Below, piece by piece: positions 40,597 through 49,007 of a stretch of DNA of 49,007 nt. This DNA is from an uncultured Clostridia bacterium (GTDB taxonomy: Bacteria > Bacillota > Clostridia > TANB77 > CAG-508), in the NCBI GenBank assembly GCA_944391575.1, contig CALXUC010000010.1, positions 1-49,007 on the forward strand, read 5' to 3'. The first letter of the stretch is position 1; every line of letters starts with the position of its first letter. A program made the position numbers and the translations under genes. The notes below the pieces were generated by a model. That model was not told the origin of the DNA, made no database searches, and worked only from the letters and a program-made list of their open reading frames with translations.

Positions 40597-42396
40597 TTGA
40601 AAAGTGGAATAAAAACATTAGCAGTTTGGCTAATTTTAGGAGTTATTTTTATTGTACTCTTATCATCTGTAATGGATAATGTAGACAATAAAATGAAGTA
40701 TTCAGAATTGATTGAGCAGATAGATGCTGGAGAGGTAAGGTCTATAGAAGTTTCAGCAAATGGTACAGAAGCAGTAGTAGAGTTCAACAATGATGAGCAA
40801 TCAAAAACAGTAAACATACCAAGTGTAGATAGCCTTGTAGAGTATATTCAAGAACCTATGAGAGCAGGTACTATTGAATTTGAAGAAAAATCACAATCAT
40901 TTTTAATAACATTATTAGGTTTATTATCACCATTAGGGTTGTTATTAATATTGTTATTATTCTTATTCTTATTTATGAATCCAGGACAAAGTGGAAACAA
41001 AACGATGTCATTTGGCAAGAGTAAGGCAAGAATGATGACACCTACAGAAAAAAATAAAGTAACATTTAAAGATGTTGCAGGTGTAGATGAAGAAAAAGCA
41101 GAGCTAGAAGAAATAGTAGAATTCTTAAGAAAACCGCAAAAATTTATAGATATGGGAGCTAGAATTCCAAAAGGAGTATTATTAGTAGGACCTCCGGGAA
41201 CTGGTAAAACATTATTAGCAAAAGCAGTTGCTGGCGAAGCAAATGTTCCATTCTTCATTATAAGTGGTTCAGATTTTGTTGAAATGTTTGTTGGTGTTGG
41301 TGCTTCAAGAGTAAGAGACTTATTCGAACAAGCAAAAAGAAATGCACCATGTATCATATTCATAGATGAAATTGATGCAGTAGGACGCCAAAGAGGTGCA
41401 GGCCTCGGTGGAGGACATGACGAAAGAGAACAAACATTAAATCAATTATTAGTAGAAATGGATGGCTTTGGTACTAACGAGGGTGTTATAGTATTAGCAG
41501 CTACAAATAGACCAGACGTTTTAGATAAAGCATTATTAAGACCAGGTAGATTTGATAGACAAATATTAGTATCAGCTCCAGATGTAAAAGCAAGAGAGCA
41601 AATATTAGAAGTGCATGCTCGTAAAAAGAGGTTTGCAAATGATATAGATTTAAAAACTATTGCTAAAAACACATCAGGATTTTCAGGAGCAGACTTAGAG
41701 AATATTTTAAACGAAGCAGCTTTACTTGCAGCTCGTAGAAATAAATATGAAATTTCAATGGAAGAAATTGAAGATGCAATGATAAAAATACAAATGGGAC
41801 CTGAAAAGAAAACAAGAGTTAGAAGCGAAAAAGAAAATAAATTAGTAGCATTCCATGAAGCAGGTCACGCAGTAGTAAGCAAATTCTTACCAACACAAGA
41901 TGATGTACACCAAATATCTATAGTACCAAGAGGAATGGCTGGTGGATATACTATGTATAGACCAACAGAAGACAAAAACTTTATGTCTAAAACTGAAATG
42001 GAAGAAACAATAGTATCATTATTAGGTGGTAGAGTAGCAGAAAAATTAGTTTTAGATGATATATCTACAGGAGCAAGTAACGATATAGAGAGAGCAACTA
42101 AAATCGCTAGGGAAATGGTAACTAAGTACGGTATGAGTGAAAAATTAGGAACAATAAATTATGCTGCAGATAATGGCGAAGTATTTTTAGGTAGAGACTT
42201 TAATCGTCATAGTGATGTTAGCGAAAGAACAGCTTCAGAAATAGATTCAGAAGTAAAAAGAATAATAGACGAAGCATATAAAGCAGCAGAATATATATTG
42301 AACGCTCATTTAGATAAACTTCATGTTGTAGCTAATATATTAATGGAAAAAGAAAAAATAGATGGTGAAGAATTCGCTAAAATATTTGAAAACTAA
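40597..42396 (+). CDS. ftsH: ATP-dependent zinc metalloprotease FtsH
   Basis: A 599-residue membrane AAA+ protease that degrades membrane and regulatory proteins. It has two transmembrane helices (about 7-24 and 103-127) around an external segment, Walker A GPPGTGKT (198-205), Walker [12 protein letters not shown], the second region of homology RPGRFDRQI, and the zinc site HEAGH at about 420-424. The start is TTG after GGGAGGAA. In spore-formers FtsH also affects sporulation through Spo0E-type regulators, and a Spo0E-like gene lies in this window. A terminator follows. Confidence 0.97.
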   Translation: MKSGIKTLAVWLILGVIFIVLLSSVMDNVDNKMKYSELIEQIDAGEVRSIEVSANGTEAVVEFNNDEQSKTVNIPSVDSLVEYIQEPMRAGTIEFEEKSQSFLITLLGLLSPLGLLLILLLFLFLFMNPGQSGNKTMSFGKSKARMMTPTEKNKVTFKDVAGVDEEKAELEEIVEFLRKPQKFIDMGARIPKGVLLVGPPGTGKTLLAKAVAGEANVPFFIISGSDFVEMFVGVGASRVRDLFEQAKRNAPCIIFIDEIDAVGRQRGAGLGGGHDEREQTLNQLLVEMDGFGTNEGVIVLAATNRPDVLDKALLRPGRFDRQILVSAPDVKAREQILEVHARKKRFANDIDLKTIAKNTSGFSGADLENILNEAALLAARRNKYEISMEEIEDAMIKIQMGPEKKTRVRSEKENKLVAFHEAGHAVVSKFLPTQDDVHQISIVPRGMAGGYTMYRPTEDKNFMSKTEMEETIVSLLGGRVAEKLVLDDISTGASNDIERATKIAREMVTKYGMSEKLGTINYAADNGEVFLGRDFNRHSDVSERTASEIDSEVKRIIDEAYKAAEYILNAHLDKLHVVANILMEKEKIDGEEFAKIFEN

Positions 42397-42432
42397 AATT
42401 GTATAAAAAATAGATAAATTTAAAACTATAAG

Positions 42433-42497
42433 AATTCCTTTAATAACTTTATATAAAAGTAATATAAAGTTGTTTTGGGAATTTTTATTTTTTTATT
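42433..42497 (+). terminator. Terminator after ftsH
   Basis: AATTCC and AACTTTATAT pair with ATATAAAGTT and GGGAATT with an internal loop, followed by a long T-rich run. Confidence 0.75.
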
Positions 42498-42533
42498 TAT
42501 TACACTATTTTTTTACGGAACTTTTTTATTAAA

Positions 42534-42619
42534 GTCGTGAGATATAGCTATTTGCAAGTCAAGACCCGGATTGTGTCACCCAAGCTATGTTTTGACTAAA
42601 AATAGCTATATCTCACGAC
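42534..42619 (+). repeat. Interspersed hairpin element, copy H (forward)
   Basis: Perfect 20-bp arms (42534-42553 and 42600-42619) reading GTCGTGAGATATAG/CTATATCTCACGAC, where copy C has GTCGTGATATATAG/CTATATATCACGAC: a paired T-A to G-C change. The loop has GACCCGGATTGT and AGCTATG. Confidence 0.95.
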
Positions 42620-43006
42620 ACATTAATATAATAAATACGTAAAAAATATTTAGAAATCCTATGAATATTTTATTTGATAGTTTACTCAAAAAAATTTATA
42701 TTTTAAAGCCATTATATTAGCAGTAATTATAATGTTAAGATTATTTTAAAAACCTCGAACTTCGTATTGCCGTAAGAAATTTTGACAAAAAATAAGATTA
42801 AATTTTGAAAAAACTTGAATTTTAAGGAAAAAATGAATATTAAAAAATGTAATAAAAAAATAATATTTCAATTTCACACCTTTAATTGTAAATTTCCGTA
42901 TATTTATATTCATAATATTTGGAATGACTGTAAAATTTTGATATTGAAGATTATGAAAAAAAATGTTTAAATATAAGTAATTGCAATTATGGGAGGAAAA
43001 AATCTT
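42620..43006. other. AT-rich intergenic stretch before the giant gene
   Basis: No gene, repeat or hairpin stands out. TTGACA at 42782-42787 is not followed by a good -10 at the right distance, so I cannot place the promoter of the giant gene with confidence. GGGAGG at 42991-42996 is its ribosome binding site. Confidence 0.4.
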
Positions 43007-46000
43007 ATGAGAAAATGTAGAATCAAAAAATTTTATTTGTTTATAGCAATAATTATAAGCACTTTAATAATTTCAACAATTACATATGCAGATGAATTGA
43101 TTTCTACTGTAAGGTATAGTATAAGCGAAGGGTATATAATGAGAATTAAAGCAGAAACAACAGTAGAAGAGTTTTTAAGCAGTATATCTAGCAATAATAA
43201 TCAACCATTAAAAGTATATGACGGTACACGAGAAATGGAATCTACTGAATTTGTAAAAACAGAAGCAGAATTAAGAGTAGGAGAAGTAGGCTCATATATA
43301 TTAGTAGTACGAGGAGACATAAATTGTGATGGTAAAATAACACCAACCGACTTATCACAATTAAAAAGTTATCGTGTAGGACTAATGGAATTAGATGGTG
43401 CAAGATTAAAAGCGGCTGATATTAATTATAATGGTGAAGTAACAGCATTAGATATATCTCAATTTAAAATGTTGTTAGTCGATTTAGGCACGGGAGAAGA
43501 CGATATATCTACAGGAAATATAATAGTAACTCCTGATACAACAGATCCAACTAAAGAAGTAACATTAAAAATAGAAGTAAAACAAGATGCTAATATAGAT
43601 TACGATAAAATGAAAGTCAGTTTAGATAATGGTTCTACATGGGAAAATTGTACAGGACAAGTTAAAGTAAGAGAAAATACAGAAGTACAAATAAAATTAG
43701 TAAAAGAATATACTTATGAATATTATAATTTTACAGACATATTTGATGTAGAAAACTTAACAGATGAACAAATAAAAAAAGAAGATGAAACAGAAGAAGA
43801 ATATATGCAAAGATTAGCTGAATTAGGTTTTGCTGAATTAGTCACTACTACAGAGGAAGTTATGGTGGAAGAACATTCACATATTGTAAATAATGTAGAT
43901 AGTATGGCACCAGACGCATTTGAATTTACAGCAACTACAACAACAAATTCAATAACCGTAGAAGCTGCTACAATAGATAAATTAAAAGATTATGAGGGAA
44001 ATGTAGTACAAAATACTTATTCTGGTGTTAAATCTTATGAATATAGGATAGATGATGGAGTTTGGCAAAGCAGTAATGAATTTATAAATTTAACTAAAAA
44101 TACAGAATATAGAGTATATGTTAGAGCAACAGATTATGCTGGAAATATAACGGAAGCAACAAATAATGGTACAATTATTAAAACAAATAATATAGAAATA
44201 CCGAACTCAAACATAAAATTTGAAGTAAGTGAAACCAATATAACAAATGAAGATGTAACAGTAACAATGAAAAGTGAAGGCTTAGAAGACACGAGTTTTA
44301 AAATACAATATCAAATAAATGGAACAGATGGTGTATGGCAAAATGGAAGCAAATATTTAGCAAAAGGAAATTGTACAATATATGCAAGAGTAGCAGATGA
44401 TGAAGGGCAAGAAGGAATAGGAGAATATGCTTCGATAACAATATCAAATATAGATAAATTGGCACCAAATCAATTTACGCCAGAAATAATAGAACAAACA
44501 AATAGTAATATAAAAATAAGAGTAACAGTAGATGATAAAGAAGCAACAGAAACAAGTTGTAAGAGTGGAATCGGCAGTTATATATATTATGTGTTAAACG
44601 ATAGAGGAGAAGAAATAACTAAAGTAGAAGAAAAAGAAAGTGAATACAACTTTATGGGGTTAGACTTAGATAACCATGGATATTATATATATGTAACAGC
44701 AAAAGATAAAGCTGGAAACGCAACAGTATCAGAAGGATTAAGTGTAGGAAAAATAGAGAAAAAAGGTTTAGGAATAGGGGTAATAAATCCGGGGCCAGAA
44801 AATGTAACAGTAAATGATGGAGTATTTAGATATTATAACCCAGTAATACCAGTAGGGTTTAAAGCCATAAATACAGAAGACGCAAGTTGGGAAGGAGTAA
44901 TGCCAAAAGACTGGAACAAAGGATTAGTAATAGAAGATGTAAATGGTAATCAATTTGTGTGGATCCCAGTAGATGGAGAAGCAGTAAAATATGAAAAAGG
45001 AACAATGGTATGGGATTATGGCGATAATGAAGAATGGGATAGATTAACAAGTCAAGTAGCCGGAGATGAATTACCATTATCATTACAAGGTTTAAATGAA
45101 CAAGAAATAGGACAAATAGAAAAATACGAGGGATTTTATGTATCAAGATACGAAGCAGGAAATAATGAAAACACATTAGCATCACAAGAAGGATTAAGAG
45201 TTGTAAATGCAGTTACATATGAACAAGCAAAAAATTATGCAGAAAGTATGTATAGATTACCAAAAGTAAAAAGTGGATTATTAACAGGAACAATGTGGGA
45301 TACAATGACAAGTTGGATAGCGAATGAAAAAGGAGAAGATTACGTAATAAATAACATAGATGCAGGAAACACATATGAAACAGCATTCACATTTAGTGGA
45401 ATGTATGCAGAAGGCCCAAACTCTGTATCAGAAATAAGAGGGCAATATAAAACAGGAACAAATATAAATAAACTTGCAAAAACAAGAGCATTATTAACAA
45501 CAGGAATAGTAGAAAACTTTAAAGATAAAAATATATATGATACAGCAGGTAACGTATGGGAATATACAAGTGAATATTTAATAAATGATGAAAATAAAAA
45601 GGAATTTATAGCAAGAGGAGGAAACTATTACTGGCCTTATGATAGAATAGTAGCAGCAGGAACAGCATTAAGAGAATATGTAAGCGATGTAGAAGGACAA
45701 GCAAGAAACGAAGGTGGATTTAGAATAGCATTGTTCTTAGTAGATGGCGCATCAGAAGTTGGAGTATTTGAAGACTTTAATAGAACAATAAATGGAAGTG
45801 CCCCAGCGTATGATAACCCAGTAATACCAGCTGGATTTGCAGCAGTAAACGAAGGCGCAAATTGGGGAAATGGAGTTACAGTAAAACCAGATTGGAATAA
45901 TGGATTAGTAATAGAAGATGTAAATGGAAACCAATTTGTATGGGTACCAATAGACGGAACAGATGTAAAGTATGAGAAATGGACACACGTTGGAGTAAAT

Positions 46001-49000
46001 TCAGACGAAACAACAGGAGATGATTTACCAGCAAAAGTACTTGAGTGGAATGAAACGGATAAAACTCAAGTAGAAAAATATGGCGGATTTTATATAGCAA
46101 GATACGAAGCGTCTATTTCGGGAGATGGAAAAGTTTTAACACAAGCAGATAAAGAAGTTTTATTAGATGAACCGTACGAAAGAATGAAAGAAATAGCAGA
46201 AAACATGGAGATAAAAGATGAAAATAAAGAATATGTAACAACCGGTTTAGTAACAGGAGCGCAATGGGATGCCGTAATGAGATGGATGGCAAATGAAGTA
46301 GGGAATAGTTACATATTACAAAATAGTGCAAGTTGGGGTACATATGGAGATACTGTTAAGAAAACTGGTTCAACACATATAAAAAATATATATGATATGG
46401 CAGGAAATGCATGGGAAGCAACAGCAGAAAAACAAGGAGAAACAAGAAGAGTATATAGAGGTGGAGTTCACTTAGATACGAGTATACCTGTGGCGTATAG
46501 AGGAGCAAAAGGCTTATATTATAAAGATGCAGCAACAGGATTTAGAATAGCTTTATTTATAACAGGGGATGTAAAATCAGAAATAAGCGTAGTTCCAATT
46601 CAAGACGACGTACCATTAAATGGAACAAGAGGAACACCGCCAATACCAGATGCAAGCGAGAGTGTAACATTTGAACCAAGCACAACAGAGTGGACAAATA
46701 AAGATATAGAAGTAACAATAAAAAATACGAATCCACATTATATAACACAATATCAAATAGGAACTACATCAGGCAAGTGGAATAGAGGCGAAAAATTTAC
46801 AGTAACAAAAAATTGTACAATATATGGAAGACTTGCAAATACAAAAGGACAAGGTGGAAGCACAGTAAAATATGTAATTGGAAATATAGATAAAGTAAAA
46901 CCAGCTGCATTTACACCATCTACAACATATGTGGGACCATTTAGTATAACTTTAAATTCAAATGCGGTAGACACATTGAGCGGTATAGGAAACTGTGCAT
47001 ACTATGTAAATGGAATGTTAGTACATAGTGGACCAGAAGCAACTTATAAAATTAAAAACTTAACAGAAAAAACAACATATGAAATTTATGTTATAGCAAC
47101 AGATAGAGCTGGAAACAGCACTCAAAGTACAACAATTACTGTAACTACACCAGATAAATATATTCAAAACGCAGCCGAATTAGGAGCATATGTAAAATAT
47201 GACGGAAGTGGGTACACAGATTGGAGAGTACTAAGTAAATCTGGTACAAGTATAACGATAGTTAGTGCAGATTCTGTAGCAAGTTTAGGCTTACATGGAG
47301 AAGACGGAACTTTGAATGGAGCAAGCTATTTACAAACTATTGCAAACTTCTTTGTAAACGATAAATATGCAACTTCAGCAAGAAGTATAAATACAGGAGA
47401 TGTCGGTGCACTATCAAGTATAGGTGCAGCACAATCTAGTACGACAATTTGGTTACCAGAAATATATTCAAATGGATATAAAAACAGAGATATAGGACAT
47501 TATGCACTTTTATCTAATGGTACAACTGGGTTGCAATGGTTATACCATATGAATAATAGTTATAGATGTGATACGGCAGAATGTGGCGTAAGAGTAATTG
47601 TAACATTAAAAGATAACTTACTTGTAGCTGGTGGAGACGGAACAAAAGACGACCCATGGATTTTAGAAGGAGACACAGATAAAAGTCCAAAAGTTGGAGA
47701 CTATGTACAATATACTGCAAATAATTATTCAAAATGGAGAGTATTAGCTAATAGAGGTAGTTACTTACAAATAGTAAGTGCAGGAAATGTTGAGAACGTA
47801 ACACTTTCAGGCTCTGGAGGAGTATTAGGTGGACCTTCACAAATTAATAATGCTGCTCAAAAATATCTTAACAGTACATATGCAACAAGTGCAAGAAGTA
47901 TAGACATACCTGATTTAGCTGTACTTAGAAAAAACGGTTTAAGCTCAACAGGTTCACCATATTGGCTTCCAAGATCATATTATCATGGATACAAAGGTAG
48001 AACACATGGAGTATATGCTGTTGACTCTTCAGGTAGTTCAACTGCACGTTGGAATACTATTCCAGATGCAGGAGATACACTAGGATATATAGGTAAATTA
48101 TACCACTATAATGATTGGTATTGGAGTACATCACGTTCATATGGTATAAGACCTGTGGTAACTTTAAAATCAGAAGCTAAAATTATAGGTGGTTCAGGTA
48201 CAGAAAATGATCCATGGATAATAAGTACAGGTGAAAACACAGGTATTGGAGTATCATACAGTGATACAAAACCTACAAAAGAAAATGTAAAAGTAACATT
48301 AAAAAATAACAGTGGAAATAGTAGTGTCACATTAAAATATCAAATAGATAGTACATCCGGAACTTGGAAAAATTATACAGAGCCAATAGAAATGAGTTCT
48401 AATGGAACTATAAATATAAGATTATATAATAATAATCAAGTTATAAATACAGCCACAGCAGTTGTAGAAAATATAGATAAAGTAAAACCTACGATAAATG
48501 AGGTATCATCAGATGTAAGTGAAAATGCTATAATTATAACATTAAGAGCTACTGATACAGGAACAGCAGGAATCTCTGCAGATAATATAGGAATAGAGGC
48601 TTATGGAATAAGCGAAAGTAATACAGTAGAGCCAACGTATCTAACTTGCGCTCCAACTACAGAACTAAATGTTACGATAAGTACTATAGAAAAAGGCGGA
48701 ACATATTATGTATGGGTAAAAGATAGAGCTGGAAATGTGACAGTAGAGAAGGTCGAAATAGAGTCATTTGGTGAAATTCCATCTGAAATAGCTAAAATAG
48801 GAGATTTCGTAAATTATAGTGTAACAGTAGACGGAGTAACATACGATAAATGGAGAATACTAGATTTTGATAATAATGGACATATGGAAATAGTATGTTA
48901 TAACGGACCAAGTTTCACATTAGGCTCAAGTACAGCATCAACAGCAAAAACACGATATGCAAATGCAATACAAATATTAAACGATGAATCAATACCATAT

Positions 49001-49007
49001 GGAGAAG
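43007..49007 (+). CDS. Giant exported modular protein with dockerin, SUMF1-like and DUF6273-like domains (partial)
   Basis: One open frame runs from ATG 43007 (after GGGAGG) to the right edge, at least 2000 residues, with no stop. Order of parts: signal peptide (1-27, ending TYA); type I dockerin pair (about 103-165; GDINCDGKITPTDLSQLK and ADINYNGEVTALDISQFK); Ig/FN3-like modules (about 185-600) with repeated DKAGN-type endings; two SUMF1/FGE-like domains (about 606-913 and 933-1185; GNQFVWIPVDG, YEGFYVSRYE, YDTAGNVWEYTSE, and the second set); more Ig-like modules; then DUF6273-like modules (about 1385-1545, 1562-1735 and from about 1930; KWRVLANRGSYLQIVSAG, SYGIRPVVTL, GTENDPW). It is probably a surface adhesin or scaffold. 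Its dockerin suggests docking to a cohesin such as those at 7-9.5 kb. The anchor would lie beyond the window. Confidence 0.88.
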   Translation, partial: MRKCRIKKFYLFIAIIISTLIISTITYADELISTVRYSISEGYIMRIKAETTVEEFLSSISSNNNQPLKVYDGTREMESTEFVKTEAELRVGEVGSYILVVRGDINCDGKITPTDLSQLKSYRVGLMELDGARLKAADINYNGEVTALDISQFKMLLVDLGTGEDDISTGNIIVTPDTTDPTKEVTLKIEVKQDANIDYDKMKVSLDNGSTWENCTGQVKVRENTEVQIKLVKEYTYEYYNFTDIFDVENLTDEQIKKEDETEEEYMQRLAELGFAELVTTTEEVMVEEHSHIVNNVDSMAPDAFEFTATTTTNSITVEAATIDKLKDYEGNVVQNTYSGVKSYEYRIDDGVWQSSNEFINLTKNTEYRVYVRATDYAGNITEATNNGTIIKTNNIEIPNSNIKFEVSETNITNEDVTVTMKSEGLEDTSFKIQYQINGTDGVWQNGSKYLAKGNCTIYARVADDEGQEGIGEYASITISNIDKLAPNQFTPEIIEQTNSNIKIRVTVDDKEATETSCKSGIGSYIYYVLNDRGEEITKVEEKESEYNFMGLDLDNHGYYIYVTAKDKAGNATVSEGLSVGKIEKKGLGIGVINPGPENVTVNDGVFRYYNPVIPVGFKAINTEDASWEGVMPKDWNKGLVIEDVNGNQFVWIPVDGEAVKYEKGTMVWDYGDNEEWDRLTSQVAGDELPLSLQGLNEQEIGQIEKYEGFYVSRYEAGNNENTLASQEGLRVVNAVTYEQAKNYAESMYRLPKVKSGLLTGTMWDTMTSWIANEKGEDYVINNIDAGNTYETAFTFSGMYAEGPNSVSEIRGQYKTGTNINKLAKTRALLTTGIVENFKDKNIYDTAGNVWEYTSEYLINDENKKEFIARGGNYYWPYDRIVAAGTALREYVSDVEGQARNEGGFRIALFLVDGASEVGVFEDFNRTINGSAPAYDNPVIPAGFAAVNEGANWGNGVTVKPDWNNGLVIEDVNGNQFVWVPIDGTDVKYEKWTHVGVNSDETTGDDLPAKVLEWNETDKTQVEKYGGFYIARYEASISGDGKVLTQADKEVLLDEPYERMKEIAENMEIKDENKEYVTTGLVTGAQWDAVMRWMANEVGNSYILQNSASWGTYGDTVKKTGSTHIKNIYDMAGNAWEATAEKQGETRRVYRGGVHLDTSIPVAYRGAKGLYYKDAATGFRIALFITGDVKSEISVVPIQDDVPLNGTRGTPPIPDASESVTFEPSTTEWTNKDIEVTIKNTNPHYITQYQIGTTSGKWNRGEKFTVTKNCTIYGRLANTKGQGGSTVKYVIGNIDKVKPAAFTPSTTYVGPFSITLNSNAVDTLSGIGNCAYYVNGMLVHSGPEATYKIKNLTEKTTYEIYVIATDRAGNSTQSTTITVTTPDKYIQNAAELGAYVKYDGSGYTDWRVLSKSGTSITIVSADSVASLGLHGEDGTLNGASYLQTIANFFVNDKYATSARSINTGDVGALSSIGAAQSSTTIWLPEIYSNGYKNRDIGHYALLSNGTTGLQWLYHMNNSYRCDTAECGVRVIVTLKDNLLVAGGDGTKDDPWILEGDTDKSPKVGDYVQYTANNYSKWRVLANRGSYLQIVSAGNVENVTLSGSGGVLGGPSQINNAAQKYLNSTYATSARSIDIPDLAVLRKNGLSSTGSPYWLPRSYYHGYKGRTHGVYAVDSSGSSTARWNTIPDAGDTLGYIGKLYHYNDWYWSTSRSYGIRPVVTLKSEAKIIGGSGTENDPWIISTGENTGIGVSYSDTKPTKENVKVTLKNNSGNSSVTLKYQIDSTSGTWKNYTEPIEMSSNGTINIRLYNNNQVINTATAVVENIDKVKPTINEVSSDVSENAIIITLRATDTGTAGISADNIGIEAYGISESNTVEPTYLTCAPTTELNVTISTIEKGGTYYVWVKDRAGNVTVEKVEIESFGEIPSEIAKIGDFVNYSVTVDGVTYDKWRILDFDNNGHMEIVCYNGPSFTLGSSTASTAKTRYANAIQILNDESIPYGE

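Noticed and set aside
4118-42619. CRISPR array or tracrRNA-like reading of the AGCTATGTTTTGACT repeats
   Set aside because: Copies are kilobases apart, occur in both orientations, have no spacers of constant size, and no cas genes are present.
44859-48330. Several minus-strand open frames of 60-110 codons rich in Leu and His across 44.8-48.4 kb
   Set aside because: They lie opposite the continuous giant frame, have no ribosome sites and show the composition expected from the complement of its codons.

Overview
This 49 kb window is very AT-rich DNA from a low-GC Firmicute, most likely an uncultured member of the Clostridia in an endospore-forming lineage. The reasons are a WalR/WalK-type two-component system, the gene set DivIB, DUF881, Sbp, FtsA and FtsZ, the sporulation pair SpoIIGA/sigma-E, a Spo0E-like phosphatase, M16 peptidase pair YmfF/YmfH, and strong AGGAGG-type ribosome binding sites with frequent GTG and TTG starts. 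No rRNA, tRNA, CRISPR array, phage or complete transposon is visible.

Layout. 0.2-5.4 kb: walR, walK, signal peptidase I, DNA polymerase III delta-prime, RicT (PSP1) and a 2[4Fe-4S] ferredoxin. 5.4-9.5 kb: a candidate small RNA, a reverse-strand HExxH protein, and three tandem exported proteins with cohesin-like domains. 9.8-16.4 kb: cell division genes (divIB, two DUF881 genes, sbp, ftsA, ftsZ) followed by a frameshifted dusB. 16.5-18.2 kb, reverse strand: spoIIGA and a frameshifted sigE. 18.6-28.1 kb: an orphan mazF, an HD-GYP protein, an unknown gene, rpsU, two M16 peptidases, lgt, a Spo0E-like gene, a toxin-antitoxin pair and an MFS exporter. 28.2-32.8 kb: the str operon (rpsL, rpsG, fusA, tuf). 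32.9-36.3 kb: an accessory patch with an unknown gene, an SUMF1-domain surface protein, an orphan HicB and a broken DUF1016 nuclease. 36.4-42.4 kb: plsX, rplI, dnaB, tilS, ftsH. From 43.0 kb to the right edge: one giant exported protein of at least 2000 residues, still open, with a dockerin, Ig-like modules, two SUMF1/FGE-like domains and repeated DUF6273-like modules.

How parts connect. The WalR recognition helix matches the WalR family, and two arrays of WalR-type half-sites (TGTWAH spaced 11 bp apart) occur in the window: one just upstream of the ftsA-ftsZ promoter and one upstream of the HExxH gene. The cohesin-like proteins (one with its own dockerin, one with a sortase-like NPSTG tail, one membrane-anchored) and the dockerin on the giant protein could form a non-cellulosomal surface assembly.

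The most striking unexplained signal is a family of eight intergenic hairpin elements (core 82-94 bp, extended form up to about 155 bp), in both orientations, with a conserved CCGGATTGT loop and repeated compensatory changes in both stem arms. Two genes, spoIIGA and plsX, also share an unusual leader in which a hairpin sits between a strong Shine-Dalgarno sequence and the start codon; in spoIIGA the loop carries an anti-Shine-Dalgarno sequence. Two neighbouring genes, dusB and sigE, each carry a single extra base next to a GG pair, which could be real mutation or a shared sequencing artefact.
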